From Carposina sasakii (Eukaryota; Arthropoda; Insecta; Lepidoptera; Carposinidae): 64,000 nucleotides of DNA. The stretch is from contig CP053152.1 in NCBI GenBank assembly GCA_014607495.2, positions 1,178,001 to 1,242,000 on the forward strand, given 5' to 3'. Below, piece by piece: positions 1 to 11,780 of this stretch. The position numbers and the translations under genes were made by a program. The notes below the pieces were generated by a model, which saw only the letters and a program-made list of their open reading frames with translations, was not told where the DNA came from and did not search any database. Position 1 is the first letter of the stretch; each line of letters starts with the position of its first letter.

Positions 1-2430
1 TGTGTCGAATGGGTAACAGGGTGCTTCAAATGGTGCAAATAAATATTTTATTATTGTCCTCTATGGTAAACTTATCTTTATGGGAGGGTTGTTTATTAAA
101 ATAATTTATTTGATGTGTAGGGATGTTTTACCTGGCCTATATTGATGGTAGTTTTAAAATTTGTTAAATATTGTCTCTCTGAAGACTTGTATATAGGTAT
201 ACATAATATGTCGTGTGTAAAATCTAATTATTGATCTATTTAATTGCGACCTTTAGTCTAATTTTCTATAACATTATAAATATTTTCTATGAGAAAATTA
301 TTGTAATACAACATGATATCTAACACTCTACACTACTTCAATATCTCTACGTTGAGTTCTTATCGCGAACTTAGCTTTTAACTGCCTTTGGGTTATGTAC
401 CTTATTATACTTGTCGTACCTACTATCATGTAGATTTTACAAATATTCAAAAACTTGGAAGATATTAAACGGCACCCACAAACTTTTTCCTTTTAAAACG
501 ACATTAACATTAATTCCTATAATCCATTACTAAAGTCCATTACTGTAGTAATCCTTTCTCTTGCAAATGCAACATCCTGTATGTTATCTGTAGTACTACA
601 AAATAAACCGTCGCACTAGGGTTAGACGTGGGTTTATGAAATTAACTCTCGTAAAGAATAAAACATTTGTATTTTGCGGACACAGTGTAAATGGCAGTGG
701 TGAAAGTTATACATCGTTGAACACTAGGCTATTTGTATAATAGGGTGATCTTTTAGTTTCATTTTGATACCTATGTCGATCTTGGCATATTTTTATAATA
801 CTAGGAACTTGGAATAAAAATTTAGATAGGTCTTATTTAAGAAATCACTACACAAAGATATACAGAGAAACAAAAAGGGTATGTTAAGCGAAAAGCTATG
901 TAAAACTTGGCATAAAAATTTAGTTAGGTCTTATTTAAGAAATTACTACACAAAGCTATATAACATATGGTACAACTATGTTCTAGTACAACTATGTTTC
1001 ATCTATATGGATATCATCGTCAGCATGAAAAAAAAAATCTATTATCTGTTTTTTTTTTATGATTTAAATAAAGACGACCTTTTTACTATTTGATACGTAG
1101 GTAATGTTAAGGATTACATATCAGATAGATCATGTTCACAGACTCAATTTACAAGTTTCCTTTTAACTTACTATACTGGCATACTTACGCTGTACATTTT
1201 TAGGGCCGACTCCATCAAAATAGTTGGCAAACTATCGTAACTTTCCGCTGAGCCGTGCTACATGAATTACAATTACTTTGACCTTTCGTTTAAACGTCAT
1301 TAACAAGGATTACAAAATTGTATCAAACTAGTTTTATCCAGTTTAAAATTGTAGAGCAATGGACAAAAATCTAAAACACAATTCGTGTTGCAAAATGATG
1401 TAATTGAATGTCAGTTAAATGTTACTTTTGAACTAAATAAGTACCTAATTTTTTAACATAGAACCGAGCGTGTGGCAAGAGTTAACTACGGAACTCCAGG
1501 AGATCTACTGGCAACTTGTCAGTGATCATTAACAACTATCCTCCTCTCCCCCGATCTCCTTTATGATCCTGCAGTTCAGATTATCCCATTTCGGGAATAC
1601 TGCCGAGTACCTATATAAATGTAGGTATTAACATCATAAGTGCTATTTGGTCAGAGAAATTCTCTCTCAATAACCGTAATACGTAACCAAAAGTTAATAT
1701 CTCGTCGTAACCCGAGCTTACCGACAGTTAACGCTTTAATCGCAGGTCTACGACAAGGCGCGCCACAAAATACTAATTCTGACTTTACAAAACGTATCCA
1801 ACTTTGCTAATTACCGTTTATGTGACGCGATGGCATTGCAATGTTTTGACTGAACATTGTGGCACTTCCACAAGCCTTGTTAAAAATGTTTGCATGATAA
1901 CGTTTGATAGCGTGGGTTATAAAGTTGTAGTTAATTTTGAGGTAACAAGCAAAATTTACAACGCTAGTTATTTTAACACAATATTGTTCACGTAGGTATG
2001 TACTTGCACAATATTATTTATCGAATTTTAATTTTAATTTGCCGACTAAAGTTAAGTTATAATTATAATAAATTCCAACCAAATTGGCGAAACAAGTATG
2101 TGCCTATGTCTTTAAGCATTAACTTTTTGATGGAATCAGTAGGTATTCATCATTACCTTATTTAATATTGAACCGACTCAAAACAAAATGGAGCAATATA
2201 ATAGCTGGTTATCACAAAGATTTTCATAAAACCTAATTAAGAAGAAAATTGCACCCGAAATATTAATTTGTCCCAACATCCTAACAAAACAACGCGTACT
2301 TATTATAATTTGTTTTAGCATATCATTAAATAACAAACATAAAATTGGACAACGCATTAAGAGCGCAGAAAACCGTTGTTGTACGAAATTAATTCATAAA
2401 CAACATCACACATGCACCACAGACAATAAT
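1..2430. other. AT-rich DNA with no gene recognised
   Basis: Open frames at 881-1093 and 1804-1995 are short, lack domain features and include repeat sequence. A 46-bp dispersed motif lies at 1553-1598. Confidence 0.5.
806..961. repeat. Direct duplication with a MITE end between the copies
   Basis: Two ~57-bp copies (806-862 and 904-961) of AACTTGG(A/C)ATAAAAATTTAG and following sequence, differing at about five positions, are 98 bp apart. Between them (863-903) lies a piece of the palindromic CAGGGTGTAACAAAAAGGG MITE family, starting next to TA. Confidence 0.7.
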
Positions 2431-2530
2431 TCGCACGCGTTTCCGAACGGAGCACGGACCAAGATGGCCGACGACCTTTTTGGCGGGAAATCGGGCGGGA
2501 AGCGCACTGTAATGGCGTCTTTTTACGCTA
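2430..2530. promoter_or_regulatory. GC-rich patch with E2F-type motifs
   Basis: TTTTGGCGGGAAA at 2478-2490 is an essentially perfect E2F site, followed by GGGCGGGAAG at 2493-2502; TTTTCCCGCCC occurs again at 2818-2828. AAGATGGCCGAC (2461) and AAGATGGCGCGC (2878) resemble YY1/Pho-type motifs. This looks like the promoter of a proliferation gene, but no such gene was recognised next to it. Confidence 0.4.
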
Positions 2531-3327
2531 CCTGTTTGCTAATTGGAAATTAGGGGCCTAATGTGTAGGGATCTAATGTCGATGCTTGAATTGTTATTGC
2601 TTTCCACGATTTAGGCTTTTGTTTTTCAAAGGAAAGTTGCGCTTGTGGAGCAGCTGGATGCTTTTCGTGTTATTTTTAAACACTGTGTTTTTTTCCTTTG
2701 CTGCTTATTTTTTTCTTAATTAGATAGGTAGTACCCAATGTGATGAAGTCTAAATGTACACCTAACACTCTACCTTACAGCAAATATTAAACATTGTTTA
2801 AAATTTACCAACTGGTAGTTTTCCCGCCCATAACTCAAATTTTTCCGCTAACTAGATCACCTATGAATACGAATCCAAGATGGCGCGCATTTCCACCATA
2901 TGTCGCTTGTAAAACGAATTTATTTATATATCTAATTGCGCTGTACGGCAATGGCCGACGCGTATGCACTTAATTCCGTTAATATTAACGCTAAAAGCAC
3001 AATTTCTGCTTAAAACAACTGTTATTTGGGGGAATATCGTCAAGTTTTATGTTATTCGCGAGATTTGGAACTGTTATAGAGCCATCTGTCTTTTTATCAG
3101 GGCATTAAAAGATTTTCCAGTTTGTAGTGTCGTTATCAAAAGTTACGAGGCCGTATTTTTTATTCTTGGAATGTTTTGGCAAGAGTTTAATGTTATGGAA
3201 CTTAGGTACATGGTCCCTGATCACAATATATTCATACGAGTACGAAGGCGCGATGCAAGGTTTTTGCATATACATCTGACAAACAACATCTCAACCATCG
3301 CTCACACAACGTTAACTAAAAGAATGA

Positions 3328-3360
3328 CAATCGTTGATATGTTTAACATATCAACGATTG
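3328..3360. repeat. 16-bp perfect inverted repeat
   Basis: CAATCGTTGATATGTT, one spacer base, and its exact reverse complement. Confidence 0.85.
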
Positions 3361-3908
3361 ACAGTTGGTTAGTATCATTCGGGTAGGATTTTACCAATTA
3401 AACATTTTGAACTAATATTTTTCCGTTTACCTACCTATAATTGTATTTTATTATCATACATATTTTTTTCACTATCCCATACTCTTAGTGACCTAAGCCC
3501 TAACTATAGGTACACATTAGCCCCACATACCACAATAGACAATGGGCGCACATGTGCCATCAATCAGGGCTATCATGTTTTCCATGCACCCCATGCATAT
3601 CATGCCATAGAGTGCAAGACATTATTAGCCATAAACTATGGCGTAATATGCATTAAAAACATTGTGCGGATGTATCGATGCGATAGTGCTGTGGTGTGGA
3701 ATACGGTATGATATGACAGTCAGACGGATCAAACACGTTTATCAGAGAGGTGAGAATCATGCTTCTGACAAAGATTTTCTTAATAAAATAACGTGGTATG
3801 CTAAAAACTTGTTTCTAAATGAAGGTTCTGCACATAATAACAAGGCAATTATAATTTTTATTTTTTTACGATAATATTTTTTTAGATTTTAAACAAAAAC
3901 GTCTAAAT

Positions 3909-5770
3909 ATCATTCCGGGAACGCGTCCTTATACCATGTTTCATAGTTGCGATAACTCATGTTTACAATTAAGACTTAAAATTTTAATTATTTTAATATA
4001 GCTTTGAAAATCATTAAATTACGAATAAAGTATAAATTAAATTAACAACAATTTAATTTCGTTATTTTGACTATTCAAATGCTGTGAGAGTGAACGCGAT
4101 GGATATCGGTCGATGTAATTAAAACAAAACGCGCTAGGTGGCGTTAGCGAGCAACAGTGTGAATCACTAGTCAAAGGAAAAGATGCGTGTCGTGTTTACG
4201 GGAAAAAAATATTGATTTTGCTGGTAAGTACCTTTTAATTTCATATATGGGAACGTACTTTAATTCCCTGTCACTACGGGAACACTGTTGGGTGATTAGT
4301 TTTTCAACAATTTGCATACTTTTTGCTAAATTGTTATAAATATTACAGCTAACGTGATCCTAACCTCTAAAACCAATATCTAATATGACGGCGTGAAGCA
4401 TGATATAAAAATATTCATCAAATAGTCATGGGAACGGTCATTTCGGAAACGTTCTCGTATTAGACGGGCGTTCCTTAAATGACAATTTTAGGGCAAAATG
4501 ACGGTCTAATGCTTTTAAAAACATATAACAATGCAAAATTTTTATTTTAGTGAACCATTTAGAACCATGGAAAATGATAAAAATGAAAAGAAAAAGAAGT
4601 CAGAAAAACGATTAAAACAGGACATATAAAACAGTATAGCTTATAAAAAACATCGTGAAAAGGCTGATGCAAGAAAATGCAAGTTTTTAGATAAAATGAC
4701 ACCTGAACAAAGGGAGATTAAGAGACTGAAAGATAGGGAATATTCAAATAAAGAAGGCTGAAAATAAAGTTAAGACTGTTAGTGATATGACTGAAAGACC
4801 AAAGAAAGTTGTGGAGAAAAAAGGAAGAAAACTGGTTAAGAAAGGCACTGGCTTACAGAACTGTTAAAAATCTGAAAGATAAAATACAGAAAATGCAAAG
4901 AATTATAGATAAGTTGCGAAAAAAGTACAGAGAAACAGAAGACGCGCAGAAAGAGTATCCCAAAAGAATGCTGATACGCCTACTCGCAAAGTTAATGAAT
5001 TAACAAGAGGATGTTCTGTTACTCCTGGAGTCAGTAAAAGTCTATTATTTGGCGAAGTTTTGACAACTCAACACATGTTGATAAATTACCAAAAAATTCT
5101 AAAGAGCAGGCTTTTCAAAAATCAGAGGCAACCGTATCACATGCTTAAATAATATGACCAAACAATTTCTACGCAAAAATAAAAATAATGACAACTCTTC
5201 ACATGTGACGCCGTATACGGATCAGACAGTTCATGAGAATCCAAAAGGTTTCAGCTCGACCATGGAAAGAATGACGATAATTTTGCTGCGTAAGTAAATG
5301 ATGAACTTCCACCCCAACATGATACGTCCAAAGACCTTATGTACCAACATGAATACAGATACATCGCGGTCGCTGACTCCTCAGTTGATGAAGATGGTGA
5401 AATAGGTCACCTTTCTTCGTTGTGAGCGGAACTCAGCAAAGATATTTACAACTTTATTCATGGGAAACTCCCATCATTTTCGGGAACATCATATAAACTG
5501 CAAATTTATCACTAATGAGTAATGTTATATAAATCTTGCATGTACAACCTAAAATGACCTTTTAACGTATTTATATTATTAATGCGTATTGCACAAATGT
5601 ATACAATAAATTAAAATTTTGAAATTTACACTAATTGCTATGGAGGTAAGTCTTTTTACTGGCATTTACCGATAGAGGGACTGGTTAATTATAATTTATG
5701 ACGGTAATTATAAAGGCGTTGGTTATATTATTATTTAAAAAAATATTTCAAAGTGTTCCCGAAATGATTT
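3909..5770. repeat. Recurring TCATTNCGGGAAC motifs around the decayed ORF
   Basis: Related copies at 3909-3923, 4272-4286 (CACTACGGGAACACT), 4435-4450, 5473-5488 and, inverted, 5752-5768 (AGTGTTCCCGAAATGAT). They bracket and punctuate the decayed ORF, as binding or end sequences of a mobile element would. Confidence 0.45.
4551..5149 (+). pseudogene. Decayed transposon-like basic coiled-coil ORF
   Basis: An acceptor TTTATTTTAG at 4541-4550 precedes ATGGAAAATG (4567) and a Lys/Arg-rich frame broken by TAA after about 20 codons. Coding resumes in other frames: AYKKHREKADARKCKFLDKM, then (4809-5003) a coiled coil KNLKDKIQKMQRIIDKLRKK, then VTPGVSKSLLFGEVLTTQ to TAA at 5147-5149. The order (basic residues, coiled coil, LLFGEVLTTQ) resembles a multicopy insect transposon-associated protein family I recall only in outline. 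A likely non-coding exon ends at the donor CTG|GTAAGT (4223/4224). At least one stop and two frameshifts make it non-functional as written. Confidence 0.5.
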
Positions 5771-6660
5771 AAGGCCCTGTCATTTTTATTATTAACAGGT
5801 ATAGTTTCTGAAATATATATTTGTGTGCGTGCCTCTTTTCAGGAAAGGTTCATGACAAATGACACAACATATTCCACATGTTAATTTACTTCAATAGACA
5901 ACTTAATTTCTTAGATATTTCAAAACCCAAAATGCTGACCTCTCTGATTTTGACCCTTAAATAATAATTATTATAGACAATTTGATATTTTCGCACAAGT
6001 CACCAGGAGAAAAGTTATTGTTTAATTATTTGCACACATTTGCACAACAGTATTGGAGACAAAGTGATATTTTGGTGTTTTCTATCATAAAAATAGAAGC
6101 TTTTAAATCCTTAAATTGATGACCCATCACTTTTCGCTAATTTCATTTCATTGCCAGGTATATAAATAATTTACTGTGAATACTTAAAATATAACTTTCT
6201 GTGATTTAAACACTGACAATTTAGGAAAATTTCTACATTTAAGGTGATACTTGGTGATACTAGATCAAAAATGTTACAAAGGCGAATTTACATAGCATGT
6301 CTCTACTAGTTAATTAGGATTACAAGATACCTACATAAACTCTTAAAAATACAGAGACTAGTAATAAGCTTCGCCAGCCTCGGTTAATAACTCATACCGC
6401 ATTATCCTGCAGTGCAGTCGAACGTCCATAAATCGTGATATAACCGAGGAGTTACAGTTTTTACTGCGTTAGTGTAGTCATTATTGCGAGGGGCGGTCGT
6501 CACGGTATCGCTGTTTATTTGTTTTTATTGTGAATGGCTTCTATCAAACTAATTATATTCTTTAGTTGGTTTATTTGTATCTGGAGGTAATCTAATGATA
6601 ATTTTGTGTCGTATGCGTACGTAGTTAGAATGTAGGTAAGATGATCCTGACAGGGTTTAA

Positions 6661-6879
6661 AGGTTCGAGCACACCGGGATGCGTATGCGAGCACGTAAGC
6701 GTAGACGTATACGTACCTCTGAGTTTAATGTATAGAACTGTCACCGCTTGACGTCTATGCTTACGTCTACGCATACGCATCCGGTCTGCCCGTGCCTATA
6801 CAGTTCCATACATTACAACTCAGAGGTACGTGTACGTCTACGCTTACGTGCACGCACACGCATCCGGTGGGCTCGAGCC
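6661..6879. mobile_element. Palindromic MITE flanked by TTAA
   Basis: Arms of about 80 bp, rich in ACGTA and GCGTA steps, pair with roughly 85% identity. TTAA occurs on both sides (6657-6660 and 6880-6883), as left by piggyBac-type transposases. The frame at 6748-7005 is a by-product. Confidence 0.65.
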
Positions 6880-7009
6880 TTAAATAGGCGTGCATCTGTC
6901 AGAATTTATTTTTCTAATCAATTTGTGTATTATCTTACAACAGAACAAGTAATACAATTGCTAAAAAATATATGGCTAATCCTACTAATAAAACAGTTTA
7001 TCTAATACT

Positions 7010-7155
7010 AGCGACCCGCCCCGGCTCCGCACGGGTGCAGGACAGACTATACATATGAACCTTCCTCGTGAATCACTCTATCTCTAAGATCTAAGCATAC
7101 ATAGGGACGGACAGACAGCGGCAAGCGACTTTGTTTTATAATATGTAGTGAAGAT
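7010..7155 (+). mobile_element. Lepidopteran AGCGACCCGCCCCGGC repeat, copy 1
   Basis: Starts AGCGACCCGCCCCGGCTCCG and runs through CTTCCTCGTGAATCACTCTA and GACAGACAGCGG to TTGTTTTATAATATGTAGTG. The same sequence in order is found at 60071-60248. A known widespread Lepidoptera repeat type; class not resolved here. Confidence 0.7.
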
Positions 7156-7879
7156 ATGTTATTGCTAGGAATCCTTCATAGTACCTTCATTTGTGCTTAA
7201 AAATCGAATCAAATAGAGGTGTGAAACATCGGAGCGCGACATATTAACGTGTCAATTTGTAGTCCTTTTTCTAATCTTCCAATTTTCATATACTTCTTGT
7301 TTTGAATTATGCATTATTGAAACCCAGTACACTCAAATAATGTCAGATCTTGAAAGACAATGTCCAGTCTCATAGGGCACATATCTACACAATGTTATGG
7401 ATCCCCCTTATTCTTAGGGAGGTAGGTATATGGTACGTGTATGTCAAATGTCAGTGTGTTGTGAAGTGTGTGAATAAAAAAAATTATAAGAAAAAAAGGC
7501 GCAGTGATAAAAATGTGAGAATAAATAATTGGCAATTAACTCTCAGTCATCAAGCCTTACTAAGAACAATCCTTCCACCTCCTTATTCAAAAAACATTTA
7601 AACCAGAAACGTATAAAATAAGGAAAGCGTTTAATCGCACCGTAAATATTCTGCGAACGGCGTCTTATCTCAGAAAATTTACAATTTCATTTCCACAATC
7701 GTTTTATTTTCGTTTCGGGCCAATTCCATCAAAACCGACGTTGTTTAGTGCAAATTAAATGCAATTTAACCCTCAAAAAGCATTTGTACATTCCACAACA
7801 AATTCTGTACCAAATTGGCGGAGCTTCCAAAAACGGGCGCAATGTTTATACTAAGGGGCGGAGTAAAGTAACCTATTTG

Positions 7880-9240
7880 AATGCATGCTCGTCAGTCAGT
7901 CAAGGCGATATCGGAGAGAGAGCGCGTGGAGCGTGTTACGGACCCACCAGCATAACTTACCCCGTTCCGTAGTACTGTTCCCCCAGTGTTACCCCAGCGA
8001 AGAGGGGTCACATGAAACTGGCCACCAAACCTACCCAGCCAACTTGTCACATACGCGATTAAACCTGATTGTGATGTAGGCTCACGGGATAACTGTTGAT
8101 TTGATTTTATGTAACAGCGAAACGTCTGTTTGCCCGTTTATTGCTTATAAACTCTGGTTTGAATCGAACTGTATCGACATATAAAATCGAGTGGTAAACG
8201 ATTATGATTGCGAGGGTTTCGGTTCTCGATTGTCAATTATTTGAGTGCGCACAATATTGGCGTATATTTTGTTAATTAGTAAGTACCAACCTACATACTC
8301 ATATGTATGTTGATTGTAAGCGTGTATTTAAATACATTTTACATGTTTTTTTTATTTACACTTTTTTAAGAAGTCTTAAATTCGGACCTATTTATATTAT
8401 ACCTATACACATATGAAAACAAATTTAAGGTAAATTATTATATATATCTACTCCCCCTTTAACCCATCAAATATGATTAAATAATCCCTAACTACATTAT
8501 AGCTATATTCAACTCTAGAATTTCGAACCAATATGCAATACCCATGCGTGCAGTTACATACATTCCAGACGCGCACTTAAACCAATTGAAGACGCCCTTG
8601 ATTCCATCGACACCGAACACATTCGGGAAACTTTCCGCAAAATTCGCCCACCCTGCGATAAATAAGGGAGGCACAACAAAAACTCTCAGAAGCATCACCT
8701 CGGCACGTCACCCTGCTCAGATTTCATTACCATAAAGAACTGGAAGCCTTAAAACCCCCTAGCAGTGTAAAAGGTGACGTATACCAACCAGTTAGTCGGG
8801 AGCTTCAATTGTCCCAAATTTACCCCCGCAAAGGTTCATGTTTACCCCAGTTTCGAAGGGAATGGTAGGTCAAAGCGGTGTGGCTGGCTTGAATCCCTAA
8901 GCGGGCCGGTCCCCGCGTCGAAATGTGCCGTAAATTGTCATAAAACTGTCTGGATCCATGATGTGACGCTGCCCCGGGGTAATTAAAGGAGTATTTATAG
9001 TGCTGTGTGCTTCCCCCTTTCGAGACGGGGTCTTGCGATGGATGCAGGCTTTGTTTGCTACTCATCTGAAAAAAGAGGTTATTGTTGTATTCGGTCATAG
9101 TTTGTTGTTCATATATTCGTCCTTTATAAATTTTCACCTTGAAAATGTCGTGTCGAATTCGATAATCTTTTTTCACGTTTAGTTCGTGCTTATACTGCAA
9201 AATTCCGAGGTTGGCTAAGGTTTGCCCTTGCCACACACGT
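7880..9240. other. Patch of higher GC without a recognised gene
   Basis: Less AT-rich than its surroundings, with overlapping open frames on both strands (for example 8492-8698 and 8820-9236 on -, 8544-8735 and 8774-8986 on +). None shows a domain, signal peptide or convincing splice structure. It could hold an upstream exon or promoter for the exon at 9531. Confidence 0.35.
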
Positions 9241-9282
9241 TGTAGGTATACTAAGCTAGACGCAGTATAAAAGAGTTAATTG

Positions 9283-9353
9283 ACCCGGTAGCTCAGTTGG
9301 TTAGAGCGAAGCACGGAATGCTAGAGGTCGTGAGTTCAAGTCTCACTCGGGTG
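9283..9353 (+). mobile_element. tRNA-headed SINE copy
   Basis: ACCCGGTAGCTCAGTTGG gives a pol III A box, and GAGTTCAAGTCTC a B box, in a tRNA-like fold closing with CGGGT. The anticodon arm does not pair properly and related copies lie elsewhere in the window, so this is a SINE head and not a working tRNA gene. Confidence 0.7.
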
Positions 9354-9530
9354 AAATTTTTATTTTATTTTTTATATTATTTTCAGTATAAAGCTTTACG
9401 CTATTTAATTAAATTAATCTATGCATACGTGAAATGATGACGATTCTTAGTAACTTTAATTTTATATTTTAAATCCGATACAACTCTGAACTTTATCGAG
9501 GGCCAAAATCGTGAATGTTTTTTTTTTCAG

Positions 9531-9688
9531 GTTGGACTCAAAACCACCACTGTCTTTTGGAACCTTATCAATCAGTCGACGGTGTTAAATACACCCTCAT
9601 ATATAAACCGGGATTTAAAGAAACAGCCATTCGTCTAAGTAAACCTTGCGGCCGCGGATTTACCTGCAAATCCCGACGTTACATCTAA
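9531..9688 (+). CDS. Candidate last exon of a small Cys-containing protein
   Basis: A long pyrimidine tract and CAG (9518-9530) precede a frame that, after two leading bases, stays open for 51 codons to TAA. It reads HHCLLEPYQSVDGVKYTLIY, then KPGFKETAIR and LSKPCGRGFTCKSRRYI. The composition, three cysteines and compact charged end look like a secreted peptide or small extracellular protein, but no family is recognised. No matching upstream exon with signal peptide was found; the SINE at 9283 and the GC-richer patch before it would be in the intron or upstream. It may also be chance or a relic. Confidence 0.38.
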
Positions 9689-9956
9689 TTAGAGTAGGCA
9701 CCAGCTTCCAAGTCCCACGGCGAAAACTGGAACTAAGTACTACTGAATAGTTTTATACTGGTGCGCGTTAGCCAGTGGCGCCTCTTTAAAAAGGCTTTGG
9801 TGGTGGAAAGTACCTTTGTTACGTTTTTCTGCCGTGAAAAATGTGTGGTGCTTCGGCCATCTTAGACTAAGATACATGGTCGCCATTTGTGGAATTTAAA
9901 ATGGTTTTGTTGACAAATTCTTTACTTTGCTAAATAAGGATGGATACTGCCGTCAA

Positions 9957-10045
9957 CGAAGCGAAGCGTGAGAAGACCTCGCCAGGGTAGCGGGTTTCTG
10001 CTAGATACAGGCTGCATCCAATTGCTGGCAGTGAACTTCTATGGC
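9957..10045 (+). mobile_element. Degenerate RTE-type LINE fragment
   Basis: GAAGACCTCGCCAGGGTAGC followed by GGCTGCATCCAATTGCTGGC resembles the pre-terminal coding part of the RTE end seen at 18461-18586, with frame breaks. Weak. Confidence 0.3.
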
Positions 10046-10365
10046 TGAAAATGTTGACGATAATGTAATATATTATGTAATTTTTTTTTAAATACTCAAC
10101 CTCCAAGTAGTATATAAGAATACTTTTATTACCACACAAGCTCACACAGTAGGTACACTTTCCTAATTCCCAAATCCCACCCAGTTCAACGACCAACCAT
10201 CAACTGACCAACTGTAACCTCCCTGTCTTTTCTTTTTATATCTCCTACCCTCAATCTAATGTTATTCAATACCAAGTGTCAGGTTTACATACTTGTTATT
10301 AAGCATTAAATAAATTGACGTTCTTTTTAATTTTGTCTAAATAATTTCAACCTTACATTTTAATA

Positions 10366-10425
10366 TCACCATCATCATCCTCAGCCTTGAGAAGTCCACT
10401 GCTGGACATAAGACTCCCCCAATTT
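10366..10425 (-). mobile_element. RTE-type LINE 3' tail fragment
   Basis: Reversed, it reads ...CTTATGTCCAGCAGTGGACT... ending in ATGATGATGG-type repeats, matching the EAYVQQWT-coding end of RTE elements. Confidence 0.55.
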
Positions 10426-11077
10426 TACTATAAGAAAAAAATATTGTACTCTTACACAGACTGTCAGTTGTTATCTCTCATTCATCTGAGGTTATCTTAC
10501 ATGTTATTACAAAATAAAACTTTTTTTTTCGTATTTAAGAATTTAATCATAAAAATATTACCACATCCTACACAACCGCAACATTTTAAATCATTTCAAT
10601 CGTAGCACGTGCTGCGAGCTACGCCGTAGTCTCGTAGCAGCGTTACTTCATCTCGTCCCGTTTTGGCTTCTTTCATACTAGGACATCATGGTGTCGACAC
10701 CAAAGCGTCACCAAAATTCAAAATTATTAAATTACTTTCAAAAAGAATTAACACTGAGTATAATTATTAATGCAATAATAGAATTATGGGATAGACTATG
10801 TATGGGTCAAACTCATACCCATATAAGTTAAAAAGCAACTCTGTCATTTTTCTACCTTTTCTTGATAACTAGTCTAGTTGAAATTAGTGGATATACGTCT
10901 ATATACGTCTATATCCGTAATAAATTGCGTATACACACGTAAACTGTAGCCTATGTGTTATAAACTACTTCCTATACGTAACAGTTTTATCAAAATCCGT
11001 TCGGTGGTTTTTACGTGAAAGACTTACAAACATCATATCTATTGTCACAATTATATCATTACATACATTTATATATA

Positions 11078-11411
11078 CAGGATGATTTTTGGTCGTCAAC
11101 GTTCCCGAAAACTACGGAATCTCCTCATCATCACGATCATTTTTCTCTATGGAAGCATACCTGGGAAATGTCTGGTTTACAAAATACTGCGTTTTTCTGC
11201 ATAAATGCACATTGACGCGTGTAGCAAGATTTTTTCACGAGAAATAATTAATATCTGTCTAGCATAAACACTGGACACTATAAATTTCACCCGATCAAGT
11301 AATTTTTTATTTTTTTTCAAAATTTCCCAGCATTTTTTTGGCATAAACTTACTTTATTTGATGTATAGAGTACGTAACCTTCGTAAATGGTGGCCACAAA
11401 AAAATACCCTG
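11078..11411 (-). mobile_element. CAGGRTG MITE family, copy 1
   Basis: Ends CAGGATGATTTTTGGTCGTC and ...GTGGCCACAAAAAAATACCCTG. TATA lies on both sides (11074-11077, 11412-11415). Same internal order as the copies at 16228, 21401 and 35431, in reverse orientation to the middle two. Confidence 0.8.
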
Positions 11412-11499
11412 TATAGACACGGTTGTGTTTCCAAAACGGGGTAACCAGAACTGCGGGATCATAAACGAGATCCCGCAGCCTCATTTAGCGTACCCAGGT

Positions 11500-11780
11500 C
11501 AGATGTTAATGATCGATCAAGGACAAGTCACTAGCTCATCATCATCATCGCTGAAGAGAACGCTCGAGTTCCTTAGCCAAATCACGACATGCACGGAAGG
11601 AGATACAGCTTTGGGGTAAGCACGAACCTTTTTACGCGGCGTAACGCTAGCGACTCGCTAGCAAAATCTATGTCATTTGACAGTTTGACGATAGCGTTAC
11701 GGACTATCGAGAGGTTCGTGCTTACCCCTCTGAGGTAATTCTAGTAGAACACCGCATCAGCACGGAATATAATCTAATCT
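11500..11780 (+). repeat. Diverged duplicated segment, copy A (split by a MITE)
   Basis: Contains GACAAGTCACTAGCTC, CGAGTTCCTTAGCC, GCACGGAAGGAGATACAGCT and, after the 116-bp MITE, ATTCTAGTAGAACACCGCATCAGC. The same blocks occur in the same order at 12680-13110. Confidence 0.55.
11613..11728. mobile_element. 116-bp GGGGTAAGCACG MITE, copy 1
   Basis: Terminal inverted repeat GGGGTAAGCACGAACCT / AGGTTCGTGCTTACCCC. Interior carries inner inverted blocks around GCTAGCGACTCGCTAGC. Same length and sequence as the copy at 51839. Confidence 0.8.

Noticed and set aside
2964..3386. 140-codon + strand ORF, the longest in the window
   Set aside because: No domain or splice context; its 3' end runs through a 33-bp perfect inverted repeat. 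Likely a chance open frame.
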